Origin: Actinomycetes bacterium
GTDB taxonomy: Bacteria > Actinomycetota > Actinomycetes > Streptosporangiales > Streptosporangiaceae
DNA length: 64,000 bases
Direction: 5' to 3'
NCBI GenBank assembly: GCA_021793235.1
Contig: JAJYTD010000006.1
Location: forward strand, 91,236-155,235
In this document: piece by piece, positions 9,837-18,427 of the stretch
How positions within the stretch are numbered: the stretch's first letter is position 1
Layout of the letters: each line of letters begins with the position of its first letter
Made by a program: the position numbers and the translations under genes
The notes under the pieces: model-generated
The model's input: the letters and a program-made list of their open reading frames with translations, nothing else
Database searches by the model: none
Told to the model about the DNA's origin: nothing

Positions 9837-12341
9837 TCAGAATCCGGCCGCGCCCGGTGGGTCGCCTGCTGTCTGTTCCGCCGTGGTGGTCGGCTCCTGC
9901 CCGGAGTCGAGGTCGGCCACTCCGGTGATCCGGTGCACGGCGAATCTGTGCACCGCGGCCCGCGTCGCATCGTAGGCGGTGAGGTAGCCGCCGTCGACGC
10001 TCGCCGGCTCCACGATCCTGCTGCTCGCACGGCCGTCGGTGTCGAGGTAGCCGATCCACACGCTGCGCCCTCGCGCCACGGCCGCCGTGAGGGCCGACAG
10101 GGTCGCGGCGGTCGGCGAGCGGGGCGGTTCGGCGTCGGGAGCAGGGATGGGGCGGCGGACGGCCGTGGCGGCCGCATCCCCGGCGCGGATGGCGCGTATC
10201 GCCGCCGCGCGCAGCTTGGGGCCGGGGGGAGCGGGCTCGCCGATGTGGCGGGAGACCGACCGCCCCTCGGCCCTACGGGGATCCGGGCGGCTGATCTGCA
10301 CCGCCCCGTCAGCGGCCTCGGCCACCGGGTGGTAGCCCAGGTCGGTGAGGCGCTCCAGGAGGACGGGCCGGGTGCTGCGGCTGGCGACCACTGTCGGCGC
10401 CAGCCGGAACAGGGCGAGGTCGGCGGCCCGCCGGTCGCTGACCAGTTCGTCCAGCAGGGCCGGCTCCTCGCAGCGCAGATAGCTCGACGCGGTTCCCACC
10501 CGCAGCCGCCCGTGCCTGCGCCCGACGTCAGAGATGAGGTAGCGCAGCGGCTGGGGGAGCGGGGTGCTGGAATGGCGCTCCAGCAGCGCTGTGAGGTCGG
10601 CCGCGCCCCGCCCGGCGTCCAGCGCGCGGCGGATCGAGGCGGAGGTGAACCTGTAGACGGTCGCGCCGCCGGTGGATTCCACGTCGGCGGCGAGCGCCAG
10701 TTCCCGGGCCAGTTCCGGCACCAGAGGGCCCGGGGCGATAGCGGTCAGATCTGCCTGCACCAGGATGCGGTCTGCGGGCTGGGGCAGTTCGCCGGCGAGC
10801 ACCGCCGCCGATCTCGCCTCTTCCCGGTCCGCGACCGGGGCGTCCTGCTCGTCCAGTTCGTCCAGCAGGGCGCGGGCGTGCGGGGCGAGAGCGCCCCGGC
10901 CGGTCAGCCCGAGGGCGGCGGCCTCACGCAGGGCCGCGTCGACCAGTTCGGAATAGGTCGGGCCCTGCCGCCTGGGCCGCTGCCAGGCCAGGTGGTCGGC
11001 GATGGACTCGGGTGCGGGAGCCAGGCCCTCGGGGGCTGCTGCGAGCGCGCGCAGGACGTCGAGCCGGACCTCGGGTGCCGACCGCCGGTCCAGTCCGTCG
11101 CTGAGGACGGCGCGGGACCGGCCGCGGGCGTCCTTGGACCCGTTGAGCGCGGCTACCCGGGTGGAGCGCAGCCAGGCCTCGGCCAGCCGCAGCCAGCGCC
11201 GCTCCGGCGTCGTTTCGCGCCAGAGGTCGTAGTCGGGAGTGGGCAGCCATTCTCCGTCCACGTCGCCATCGGCCGCGATCAGTCCGGCGGCGTGTGCGGT
11301 CTCGATGAACAGAGCGGTGCCGGCCTCGTCGGTGTCGAGTTCGCGGGCGGCCCGGCGCAGGTCGCGAGTGCCCAACCCGCCGTTGCGCAGCACACTGGGC
11401 GGGTCATCGGCCCAGTGCTCCAGTAGCTCCTCCACCGAGCGGATGGCGGTGAACGCCTGCCCTGCCGAGGCGCGGGTGATCGCCGTGGGCGTGCGCTCGG
11501 TGCCGGACAGTTCCGGGGCGGTGGCCGCCACGTGCTGGAACAGCAGTCCGCCGCGGAGGTGCAGACCGACTTCGAGGGGCAGCGCGACAGTGCTGCCGTC
11601 GATGGGTACCAGCAGCCCGCGGGCGAGCAGCCGCTCGATGGGTGAGGCCGCCGACGCCGTGTCGATGTCGCGTGCCGCCTCGGATACGGTTCCGTGCGGC
11701 GGCCCCCACACCAGCCGGTGGATGACCGGGCCCGCGTCCGCTCCGGCTGAGTCGAGCAGAGCGTCGATGCGTTCGGGTCGGCTGAGGGCGGCGGCGATGC
11801 GTTCGGCCGGACTTCCTTCGGCGTAGCCGGCGACCAGTCCGAGGTCGGTGGCGAGCCGGTTCAGCCGGTCAGCGGGGAGCGCGCCGAGCAGCACGCGCAG
11901 TGGCGGCCCGAGCCCGGCGGGGTGCGGGATGATGTCGCGGAGCACGGCCACCGGCCGCAGGTGTTTTCCGTCCTCCCACACCAGGGCGGTGCGGCACAGT
12001 GTGGCCAGGGCGGGGTCCAGCCGGTCCACGGGCAGGCCGAGCGCCGCGGCGAGCGCGCCGGGCTCCACCCCGGGCGGTCCGGCGAGCCGGTCGTCTCCGA
12101 GAGCGACAAGCCCTTCGAGGATCTGCAGGCTGAATCGGTCCAGCCGGTCCAGGACACGCAGCACCGCGGGCTTGGCGGCGGCGCGTGCGGCGAGAGCAGC
12201 GATGTCGGCGGGGACAGGGGAGATCAGATCCGGGCGCGCGGCGAACAGCGCTGCCAGCTCCGTGTCGGTCAGGTTCCGCAGCCATGAGGTGAAGGTGGGC
12301 GGCCGCCCACGGGTGTTCCGCTCCGCTTCGGCGTCTATCAT
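9837..12341 (-). CDS. XPB/Ssl2-like N-terminal (helicase-associated) protein with WYL-like C-terminus
   Basis: An 834-residue protein lacking Walker motifs. The N-terminal half (FTSWLRNLTDTELAALFAARPDL and winged-helix-like repeats) is of the kind annotated helicase-associated or XPB/Ssl2-like N-terminal (PF13625-type). The last roughly 100 residues, LTAAVARGRSVWIGYLDTDGRASSRIVEP...LTAYDATRAAVHRFAVHRI, look like a WYL-type ligand or nucleic-acid sensing fold. It is encoded upstream of the XPB helicase on the same strand, separated by two small membrane genes, suggesting a partnership in DNA damage recognition; that link is inference. Start ATG 12341 is supported by the family-like opening, but no strong ribosome site was seen. 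Confidence 0.75.
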   Translation of the reverse strand: MIDAEAERNTRGRPPTFTSWLRNLTDTELAALFAARPDLISPVPADIAALAARAAAKPAVLRVLDRLDRFSLQILEGLVALGDDRLAGPPGVEPGALAAALGLPVDRLDPALATLCRTALVWEDGKHLRPVAVLRDIIPHPAGLGPPLRVLLGALPADRLNRLATDLGLVAGYAEGSPAERIAAALSRPERIDALLDSAGADAGPVIHRLVWGPPHGTVSEAARDIDTASAASPIERLLARGLLVPIDGSTVALPLEVGLHLRGGLLFQHVAATAPELSGTERTPTAITRASAGQAFTAIRSVEELLEHWADDPPSVLRNGGLGTRDLRRAARELDTDEAGTALFIETAHAAGLIAADGDVDGEWLPTPDYDLWRETTPERRWLRLAEAWLRSTRVAALNGSKDARGRSRAVLSDGLDRRSAPEVRLDVLRALAAAPEGLAPAPESIADHLAWQRPRRQGPTYSELVDAALREAAALGLTGRGALAPHARALLDELDEQDAPVADREEARSAAVLAGELPQPADRILVQADLTAIAPGPLVPELARELALAADVESTGGATVYRFTSASIRRALDAGRGAADLTALLERHSSTPLPQPLRYLISDVGRRHGRLRVGTASSYLRCEEPALLDELVSDRRAADLALFRLAPTVVASRSTRPVLLERLTDLGYHPVAEAADGAVQISRPDPRRAEGRSVSRHIGEPAPPGPKLRAAAIRAIRAGDAAATAVRRPIPAPDAEPPRSPTAATLSALTAAVARGRSVWIGYLDTDGRASSRIVEPASVDGGYLTAYDATRAAVHRFAVHRITGVADLDSGQEPTTTAEQTAGDPPGAAGF

Positions 12342-12550
12342 CGCCTTTCACGCTATGCGATGCCGGATACCGGCGCAGGTGCCCCGGCCCTGGCGGGCCG
12401 CGTTTCCACGGTCGGCCGGGAACGGCAGTGCGCTGCTTTCGGGCGTGGCCGGCCACGCCCTTTCCTGTCCGCAACGCGCGGGCCAGGTGCGGAGCCTGAA
12501 CGGGGTGACTTTTCGGTCAATCCCAGGTGATCTTGCGGCAGTATTGGCCT

Positions 12551-13288
12551 ATGGCAGAGCAAGCCGAGCAAATGGTGCTTGAGTACCTGTCGAAGGTGGG
12601 GGAAGCGGCGTACGGGAACCTGCCATCGCGGCGCCGCACCGCCTACCTCGCTGAGCTGCGCTCCCGTATCGACAACGCCTGTGCCTCGGCCCAGGCCGAC
12701 ACCCCCGACCAGGTGCGCCATATCCTGCAGAGCTTCGGTGACCCAGCCGCGCTCGTGGCGCGCGAATGCGGGGGCGAGACCGAGACGGAGGCGGTAGAGG
12801 CCGTATCGGCCCAGGACGGCGGCCGGGACAACACGCACCGCCCCGCCAGGGAGCCGCCGCCGTGGCGCGGGGGCCGGGATCCGGGCTGGCTCGGCGCCGG
12901 ATTCCGGCCCCCCCGGCAGCGGTCAGGGGGGCTTCCGGCCTCGGCACTGGTCACTGCGGTGCGCCGGCACCCGCCGGAGGTCCTCTCCATCGCGGTCTAC
13001 CTCCTGAGCGGAGCCATCGGCGCCGTCGCCGCTGCCTGGATCGTCGGTGCGGTGCTGGTCGTGCTGAGCCGGGTCTGGGATTCCGGCGACAAGTGGACCG
13101 CGGTGGGCGGGCCGATCGCCGCGACGCTCCTCGGCATGCTCCTGTGGCAGGGGGAGGAGCCCTACATCGACCAGATCATAGTGGCGTCTTTCCTGGACAC
13201 CGGGGTGATCGGGTTGCAAGTGGCCGCGCTCGGCTGCGCGCTTTACCTGGTCGTGCGGATCGCTCGGATCGCGGGCGCCGAGTCGTAG
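12551..13288 (+). CDS. HAAS-domain-like membrane protein
   Basis: A 245-residue protein. Residues 1-75 (MAEQAEQMVLEYLSKVGEAAYGNLPSRRR ... DTPDQVRHILQSFGDPAALV) form an alpha-helical HAAS/DUF1700-like domain, which in other bacteria links to PadR regulators or membrane permeases. A Pro/Arg-rich linker follows, then three to four hydrophobic helices from about residue 150 (VLSIAVYLLSGAIGAVAAAWIVGAVLVVL onward). ATG 12551 is chosen because the HAAS domain begins right there; a GTG at 12527 is also in frame. Neither has a strong ribosome site. Function unknown; I recall similar genes in Streptomyces. Confidence 0.65.
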   Translation: MAEQAEQMVLEYLSKVGEAAYGNLPSRRRTAYLAELRSRIDNACASAQADTPDQVRHILQSFGDPAALVARECGGETETEAVEAVSAQDGGRDNTHRPAREPPPWRGGRDPGWLGAGFRPPRQRSGGLPASALVTAVRRHPPEVLSIAVYLLSGAIGAVAAAWIVGAVLVVLSRVWDSGDKWTAVGGPIAATLLGMLLWQGEEPYIDQIIVASFLDTGVIGLQVAALGCALYLVVRIARIAGAES

Positions 13289-13779
13289 CCGCGCCGCGAC
13301 ACCGGGCACCCGCGGATTCGGTCAATGGCCGGAAAAGCCTCCGGAATATTGCGGTCGGCCTGCGCTTCTATCCGATTTCCGGCGTCGGCGCCCGGGTAAG
13401 AATGGCACCACGTTCCGTTCCGGTTCGATCGTGTCTCGGAATGTCGGTGCGATGCCTCGGTATCGAAACGGATTGAGGCGCCGCCGGGGATTGGCGACAT
13501 CCCGGTCCCGCCGGGTCCCGTCCCATCACTCCGCAACCAGCGGCGACGGGGATCGACGCCAATGCAGAGGCCCGGATATCCGCGTCCGGGCCTCTCACTT
13601 GCCGTCGCCTATGCGGCCGGTGGGTGGTTAATCCCTCGCCTGCCGAGAGCGCTGAGCACTAGTCTGAAATCACCCCTATGGGAGGATGGGATGGAGGAAG
13701 CCCAGTGGATCCGGCGCTTGACACGGCCCCTCCGCTGGCTCCCTCCTTTTGGTCCGACGGCGAGAGCGTGAGGTCACAC
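13289..13779. other. Intergenic stretch before the cold shock gene
   Basis: Nearly 500 bases without a convincing gene. It holds one clear hairpin: GAGGCCCGGA at 13567-13576 and TCCGGGCCTC at 13585-13594 with an eight-base loop, which may terminate the upstream transcript. The final 150 bases could be a long leader of the cold shock gene, as is common for csp mRNAs, but no named RNA element is recognised. Confidence 0.45.
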
Positions 13780-14163
13780 GTGCCCACCGGCAAGGTCAAG
13801 TGGTACGACAGCGACAAGGGTTTCGGTTTTCTCACCCGTGATGACGGCGGTGAAGTCTTCGTGCATTCCTCCGCGCTGCCTCAGGGAACGATGTCTCTGC
13901 GTGCCGGCCAGCGGGTGGAGTTCGGTGTCGTCGAAGGCCGCAAGGGCGCCCAGGCTCTCCAGGTGAAGCTGCTCGACGCGCCGCGGTCGGTGGCCAAGGC
14001 ACTGCGCAAGAAACCGGACGAGATGGTGGTCATCGTCGAGGACCTGATCAAGCTGCTCGATGGGGTGTCGACGACATATCGTAGAGGGAAACATCCCGAT
14101 CGCCGAGAGGCGGCGAAGATCGCCCAAGTCCTCCGTGTCGTCGCCGACGACCTGGAGGCATGA
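13780..14163 (+). CDS. Cold shock domain protein with C-terminal extension
   Basis: A 127-residue protein. Residues 1-66 are a cold shock domain with RNP motifs KGFGFLTR (RNP1) and VFVHSSAL (RNP2), binding single-stranded RNA or DNA. The remaining 60 residues (helical, DEMVVIVEDLIKLLDGVSTTYRRGKHPDRREAAKIAQVLRVVADDLE) are the extension seen in a conserved actinobacterial Csp subtype, about twice the length of CspA. GTG 13780 is chosen: GAGG at 13769-13772 precedes it and it starts the domain exactly (PTGKVKWYDSDKGFGFL); the frame runs further upstream without homology. DUF3027 follows, a conserved order. Confidence 0.9.
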   Translation: MPTGKVKWYDSDKGFGFLTRDDGGEVFVHSSALPQGTMSLRAGQRVEFGVVEGRKGAQALQVKLLDAPRSVAKALRKKPDEMVVIVEDLIKLLDGVSTTYRRGKHPDRREAAKIAQVLRVVADDLEA

Positions 14164-14326
14164 AGTCGGACGAACGCCCTTCGGCCGGATCGGGTCGGCC
14201 CGCCCGCACCGCTGCTCCGCCGCCTGAAGGCGGCGGCGCGGCCGCGCGCGATCGACGTGACGTAACGGTCGCCTATCGATCGGTGTGGTGGTCAAGTCGG
14301 TGCTTGTTATCAGCGAAAATGGAAAC

Positions 14327-15133
14327 GTGAGCCGTAGCCGTCGTTCCCCCACACCAGACAAGGCATGTATCGAAGCGGTAGACCTCGCCCGCGACGCGGC
14401 CGCCGAGACCGGGCGCCCGGAGTGGGTCGGTGAACACCTCTCCGCAAACGTCGAGGGTTCCCGCCTCGTCACCCACCTCTTCGCCTGCCTCGACCCCGCC
14501 TACTCCGGCTGGCACTACGCCGTCACCGTCGTCCGCGCCGCGCGCGCCAAGACCGTCACGGTGAACGAAGCCGTACTGCTCCCGGGGGCCGACGCCCTCC
14601 TCGCCCCGGAATGGGTGCCCTGGAAAGAGCGCCTGCGCCCCGGCGACCTCGGGGTCGGAGACCTGCTGCCCAGCCCCGAGGACGACGAGCGCCTGGTGCC
14701 GGGCTTCGCCCAGGTGCCCGAGGGCGAGGTCGACGAAGAGGGCATCGACAAGCAGATGATCTGGGAGCTCGGCCTCGGCCGCTCCCGCGTCCTGTCGAAG
14801 GCCGGCCGCGACGCCGCGGCCCAGCGCTGGTACAGCGGTGCGGCCGGGCCGCACAGCGCCATCGCGAACGCGGCCCCCGCCAGCTGTGCGACCTGTGGAT
14901 TCATGACTCCGCTGGCGGGAGAGTTCCGGCAAGTGTTCGGGGTCTGCGCCAATGAGTACGCCCCCGACGACGGCCGGGTGGTCTCGCTGGACCATGGCTG
15001 CGGTGCCCACTCCGAGGCGTCGCAGCCGGTCACGCAGGCCGAACCGATCGCTCCGGTCGTCGACGAGGTGGGGTATGACCACATCGTCTTCGACGACACC
15101 ACCGAACTCGAATTGGTCTCCGCCGAGAACTGA
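14327..15133 (+). CDS. DUF3027 family protein
   Basis: A 268-residue actinobacterial conserved protein. The opening PTPDKACIEAVDLARDAAAE and VGEHL...GSRLVTHLFACLDPAYSGWHYAVTVVRA are typical of DUF3027. A central cysteine pair (CATCGFM) and later Cys/His (VFGVCANEYAPDDGRVVSLDHGCGAH) suggest a bound zinc. No reaction is known. GTG 14327 is chosen because homology begins there; GTG 14285 would add 14 residues. It sits between the cold shock gene and the Hsp90-like ATPase, a conserved trio in actinobacteria, hinting at a stress or translation role. Confidence 0.8.
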   Translation: MSRSRRSPTPDKACIEAVDLARDAAAETGRPEWVGEHLSANVEGSRLVTHLFACLDPAYSGWHYAVTVVRAARAKTVTVNEAVLLPGADALLAPEWVPWKERLRPGDLGVGDLLPSPEDDERLVPGFAQVPEGEVDEEGIDKQMIWELGLGRSRVLSKAGRDAAAQRWYSGAAGPHSAIANAAPASCATCGFMTPLAGEFRQVFGVCANEYAPDDGRVVSLDHGCGAHSEASQPVTQAEPIAPVVDEVGYDHIVFDDTTELELVSAEN

Positions 15134-15237
15134 CCTGCCGCAGGCCGCCCAACAGGCGCAGGCGTAGGGTGCGGGCCGCCTGAGAACGGCCCCGCGGTCG
15201 CGTACCGTGGTTGCGCACCGACTCGGGAGGAGTCTCC

Positions 15238-18200
15238 ATGGTCCAGCCGCAGCCTGATCCGTTCGGCACGGCCGAACTGCGGAGGCGTGTCCTCGACGGG
15301 TGGGCCGACGCCCCCGCGCGGTTCCGGGAGGACGCCAACGCGGAAGAGGACTACGCTCTCGGCGGTTACCGCGACCGGATCGTCGTCGAACTCGCGCAGA
15401 ACGCAGCCGACGCCGCCCGCCGGGCCGGTGTCCCCGGGCGCCTGCGCCTGGTGCTGGCGGGCGACACGTTCACCGCGGCCAACACCGGTGCCCCGCTCAC
15501 AGCAGCGGGCGTGGAATCCCTCGCCACGCTGCGGGCCTCGGCCAAACGCGACGAGAGCGAGACCGGGGCCATCGGGCGGTTCGGAGTCGGGTTCTCCACC
15601 GTGGCCGCGTTCAGCGACAGCGTCACCGTGGCCTCCCGCAGCGGTGCCGTGCGCTGGGACCTCGACCTTGCGCGGGCGGCGGTTCGCGACGGGCTGCTGG
15701 ACTCCGGCCGCGCCCGCCCCGAACTGGCCGAGGAGCTCGAACGCCGCGACTGGCGCATCCCACTGCTCCGGCTGCCCTTCTGCGGTGATGCCGCACCGCC
15801 TGAGGGCTACGACACCGCGGTCACGCTCGTCCTGCGCGACACCGAGGCGCGCGAGCGGCTGCGCGGACTGCTGGACAGCACGGGCGAGGCGCTGCTGCTC
15901 GCGCTTACCGACCTCGCCGAGGTACGCGTCGACACCGGCGACGGCGAGCGCGTCATCACCCGCACGGCCGGGAAGGCCGACGGGGAGGTCCTGACCGGTG
16001 TCCGCGACCGCGGCGGTGAACGGTCCACCTACTGGCGCACCGTCACCCGCACCGGCCGGTTCGAGCCATCACTGGTCGCCGACCGCCCCACCGAAGAACG
16101 GGCGCGCTTGGACTGGTCGGTCACATGGGCGGCGCCGGTCGACCCCGATGGCGGAGTCACCGACCTTCCGCCCGGAGTCGACCGCGTTGTCCACGCGCCG
16201 ACTCCCAGCGACGAAGAACTGGCCCTGCCCGCGCTGCTCATCGGAACCTTCCCGCTGGGCCCCGACCGGCGGCGCATCGCCCTCGGGCCCGCGACCGACG
16301 CGCTCATCGCCGAGGCCGCCGACGCCTATTGCGACCTGCTCTGCCGTCTCGGCGCCCGCGCCGCGCCGGACCTCGTCCCGGTGGGCTTCATGCGGGGCGG
16401 GGAGTTCGACGCCAGGTTCCGGGCGGCCGTCGCCAAGCCGATCGGCGACGCCCCGTTCCTCACCACTGTCGGCGGCGATCCGGTGCGCCCGCGCGATGCC
16501 ATCGTGCTCGAAGGGGGCCCCGAGGTCGTCGGTGCGCTCGCCGACCTGTTCACCACCGCGCTCCCCGGCGACCAGCACCCGCACCACCCGGCACTGGCCG
16601 CGCTGCCCGTGCGCCGTGTGGGCCTGGCCGAACTCGCCGACCTGCTCGGCGACCTCGACCGGGAGCCGCGGTGGTGGGCAAAGCTGTACACTGCCCTGCG
16701 CGCCGCCGGAAGCCGGGGAGCCGACCTCGGCGAGCTCGGCGCACTTCCTGTCCCGCTCGCCGACGGGCGGCTCGTCCGCGGCCCGCGCTCGCTGCTCGTC
16801 CCCGTCGGCGAGGCCTTCGAGGCGGGTTCGCTCGACACCACCGCCCTGGCCCCGCTCGGCTTGCGGATCGTCCATCCGCAGGCCGCGGACCCGCTGCTGG
16901 TGCGGCTCGGCGCGGTCGAGGCGAACGCGTCCGCGGTACTCACCGACGCACTCACTCGGGCCGCGGTGGAGAACTCGCTGGAGGCCGATGACCCGGATGC
17001 GATCGCGACGCCCGTGCTGGAGCTGGTGGCGGCATCCCGGACGACCCTCGCCGATGCCCCATGGCTGGCCGATCTGGCCCTGCACGACGACGAAGGCGGC
17101 TACTCGGTGGCCGGTGAGCTGCTGCTGCCCGACAGCCCACTGCTGGACATCTTCACCGATGACGCCCCCTTCGGAGTCGTCGCCGCCGATCTCGTCGACC
17201 GCTACGGTGCCCAGACCTTGGAAGCGGTCGGTGTGCTGCACTCGTTCGCGCTTGTCCGCGACAACGAAGTGACCCTGGGCCCGGCGCTCGCGTACGGCAG
17301 GGAGGACCTCCAACTCGACGGAGTGGAGGAATGGGCGGAGGAGGTCGCCGAGCGGCTGGGCACGCCCGAGCTGCCGCCCGTCGTCTCCGAGTTCGTCGGT
17401 GTCGCCGACCTGGAATTCGTTCGGGACGACCGCTGGCCGCAGGCGTTGGACCTGCTGTCCGGCCCCCGTCTGCGCGCGGCGGTCACCGAGCCCGCCCGGG
17501 TGCTGGGCGGCGACGGCCGGGTGGTCGACGTGCCCGCATACACCGCCTGGTGGCTGCGCACGGGCGCGACGCTCAACGGTCGGCGCCCCACAGAGCTGCG
17601 CACTCCCGACGCCGATCCCGCACTCGCCGGTCTCTACGACGCCGTCCCCGACGGCCTCGACGCCGGCCTCGCACGGGCGCTGGGGGTGCGCACCACGCTG
17701 GAGGAGCTGGTGGCCGACCCGGACGGTCCCGAAGACCTGCTGGACCGGATGGCCGACCCCCAACGGCACATCGAACGCGATGCCCTGCGGCATATCTGGA
17801 CGGCGCTGGCCCGGGTCGACGCCGACCGGGTGCCTTTGCCCGACCGGGTCCGCGCGGTGCGCGGCGGCGCCATCGTCGTCGCCGACGCCGGGGAAACCCT
17901 GGTGGTGGACGCACCGGACCTGCTTCCGCTGGTGGCGGAGCGCCCTGCCGTGCTCGTGCCGGTGGAGTACGCCATCGCCGTGGCGGATGTCCTCGACCTC
18001 GCCCTGGCCAGTGAAGAGGTGGCGGGTCGGGTGGCATCGGTCGGCGAGATCCGGCCGGTACCCGATGAGGTCGGCGCTTTCCTGGACACCGGCGTGCTCA
18101 CCTACCTGCACCACGAGGAACTGATCGTCGATGGTGCCGCCGTCGAATGGCGCTGCGACGGCGGTGCCCTGCACGCCGCCACCACCGATGGCCTCGCCCG

Positions 18201-18309
18201 CGCCCTGTGCTGGGCGGCCGGCCGGTGGCCGTACCGCCACCTCGTCGCCGCAGTTCTGCGGGACCCGCAGGATCTCCCGGCCCTCCTCGCGGAAGCGGAC
18301 CTGGACTGA
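15238..18309 (+). CDS. Sacsin-like / Hsp90-type ATPase (GHKL fold), large
   Basis: A 1023-residue cytosolic protein with an N-terminal GHKL ATP-binding domain of the sacsin/Hsp90 type: N-box VVELAQNAADAARR (Asn55), Asp/Gly loop TFTAANTGAPLTAAGVESL, and the GAIGRFGVGFSTV lid motif at about 117-129. The remaining 750 residues have no motif that I recognise. Members are annotated as molecular chaperone Hsp90-like in actinobacteria, without a shown client. ATG 15238 is fixed by GGGAGGAG at 15225-15232. It follows DUF3027 by about 100 bases on the same strand. Confidence 0.82.
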   Translation: MVQPQPDPFGTAELRRRVLDGWADAPARFREDANAEEDYALGGYRDRIVVELAQNAADAARRAGVPGRLRLVLAGDTFTAANTGAPLTAAGVESLATLRASAKRDESETGAIGRFGVGFSTVAAFSDSVTVASRSGAVRWDLDLARAAVRDGLLDSGRARPELAEELERRDWRIPLLRLPFCGDAAPPEGYDTAVTLVLRDTEARERLRGLLDSTGEALLLALTDLAEVRVDTGDGERVITRTAGKADGEVLTGVRDRGGERSTYWRTVTRTGRFEPSLVADRPTEERARLDWSVTWAAPVDPDGGVTDLPPGVDRVVHAPTPSDEELALPALLIGTFPLGPDRRRIALGPATDALIAEAADAYCDLLCRLGARAAPDLVPVGFMRGGEFDARFRAAVAKPIGDAPFLTTVGGDPVRPRDAIVLEGGPEVVGALADLFTTALPGDQHPHHPALAALPVRRVGLAELADLLGDLDREPRWWAKLYTALRAAGSRGADLGELGALPVPLADGRLVRGPRSLLVPVGEAFEAGSLDTTALAPLGLRIVHPQAADPLLVRLGAVEANASAVLTDALTRAAVENSLEADDPDAIATPVLELVAASRTTLADAPWLADLALHDDEGGYSVAGELLLPDSPLLDIFTDDAPFGVVAADLVDRYGAQTLEAVGVLHSFALVRDNEVTLGPALAYGREDLQLDGVEEWAEEVAERLGTPELPPVVSEFVGVADLEFVRDDRWPQALDLLSGPRLRAAVTEPARVLGGDGRVVDVPAYTAWWLRTGATLNGRRPTELRTPDADPALAGLYDAVPDGLDAGLARALGVRTTLEELVADPDGPEDLLDRMADPQRHIERDALRHIWTALARVDADRVPLPDRVRAVRGGAIVVADAGETLVVDAPDLLPLVAERPAVLVPVEYAIAVADVLDLALASEEVAGRVASVGEIRPVPDEVGAFLDTGVLTYLHHEELIVDGAAVEWRCDGGALHAATTDGLARALCWAAGRWPYRHLVAAVLRDPQDLPALLAEADLD

Positions 18310-18427
18310 CCCGAAGCGGCCATGCGCCGCGCCCCTATGTCCGATGGCGGGCCCGAGCGTGTTCTGTGCTGTTGCTGTAGGGTCCCGCCGCCCCGCCCTG
18401 TGGGGAAACGCCTCGGCACCCGCCGGG

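Noticed and set aside
9747..11426. 559-codon frame opposite the XPB-associated gene
   Set aside because: Gly/Arg-rich artefact sequence; the minus-strand protein has clear domains.
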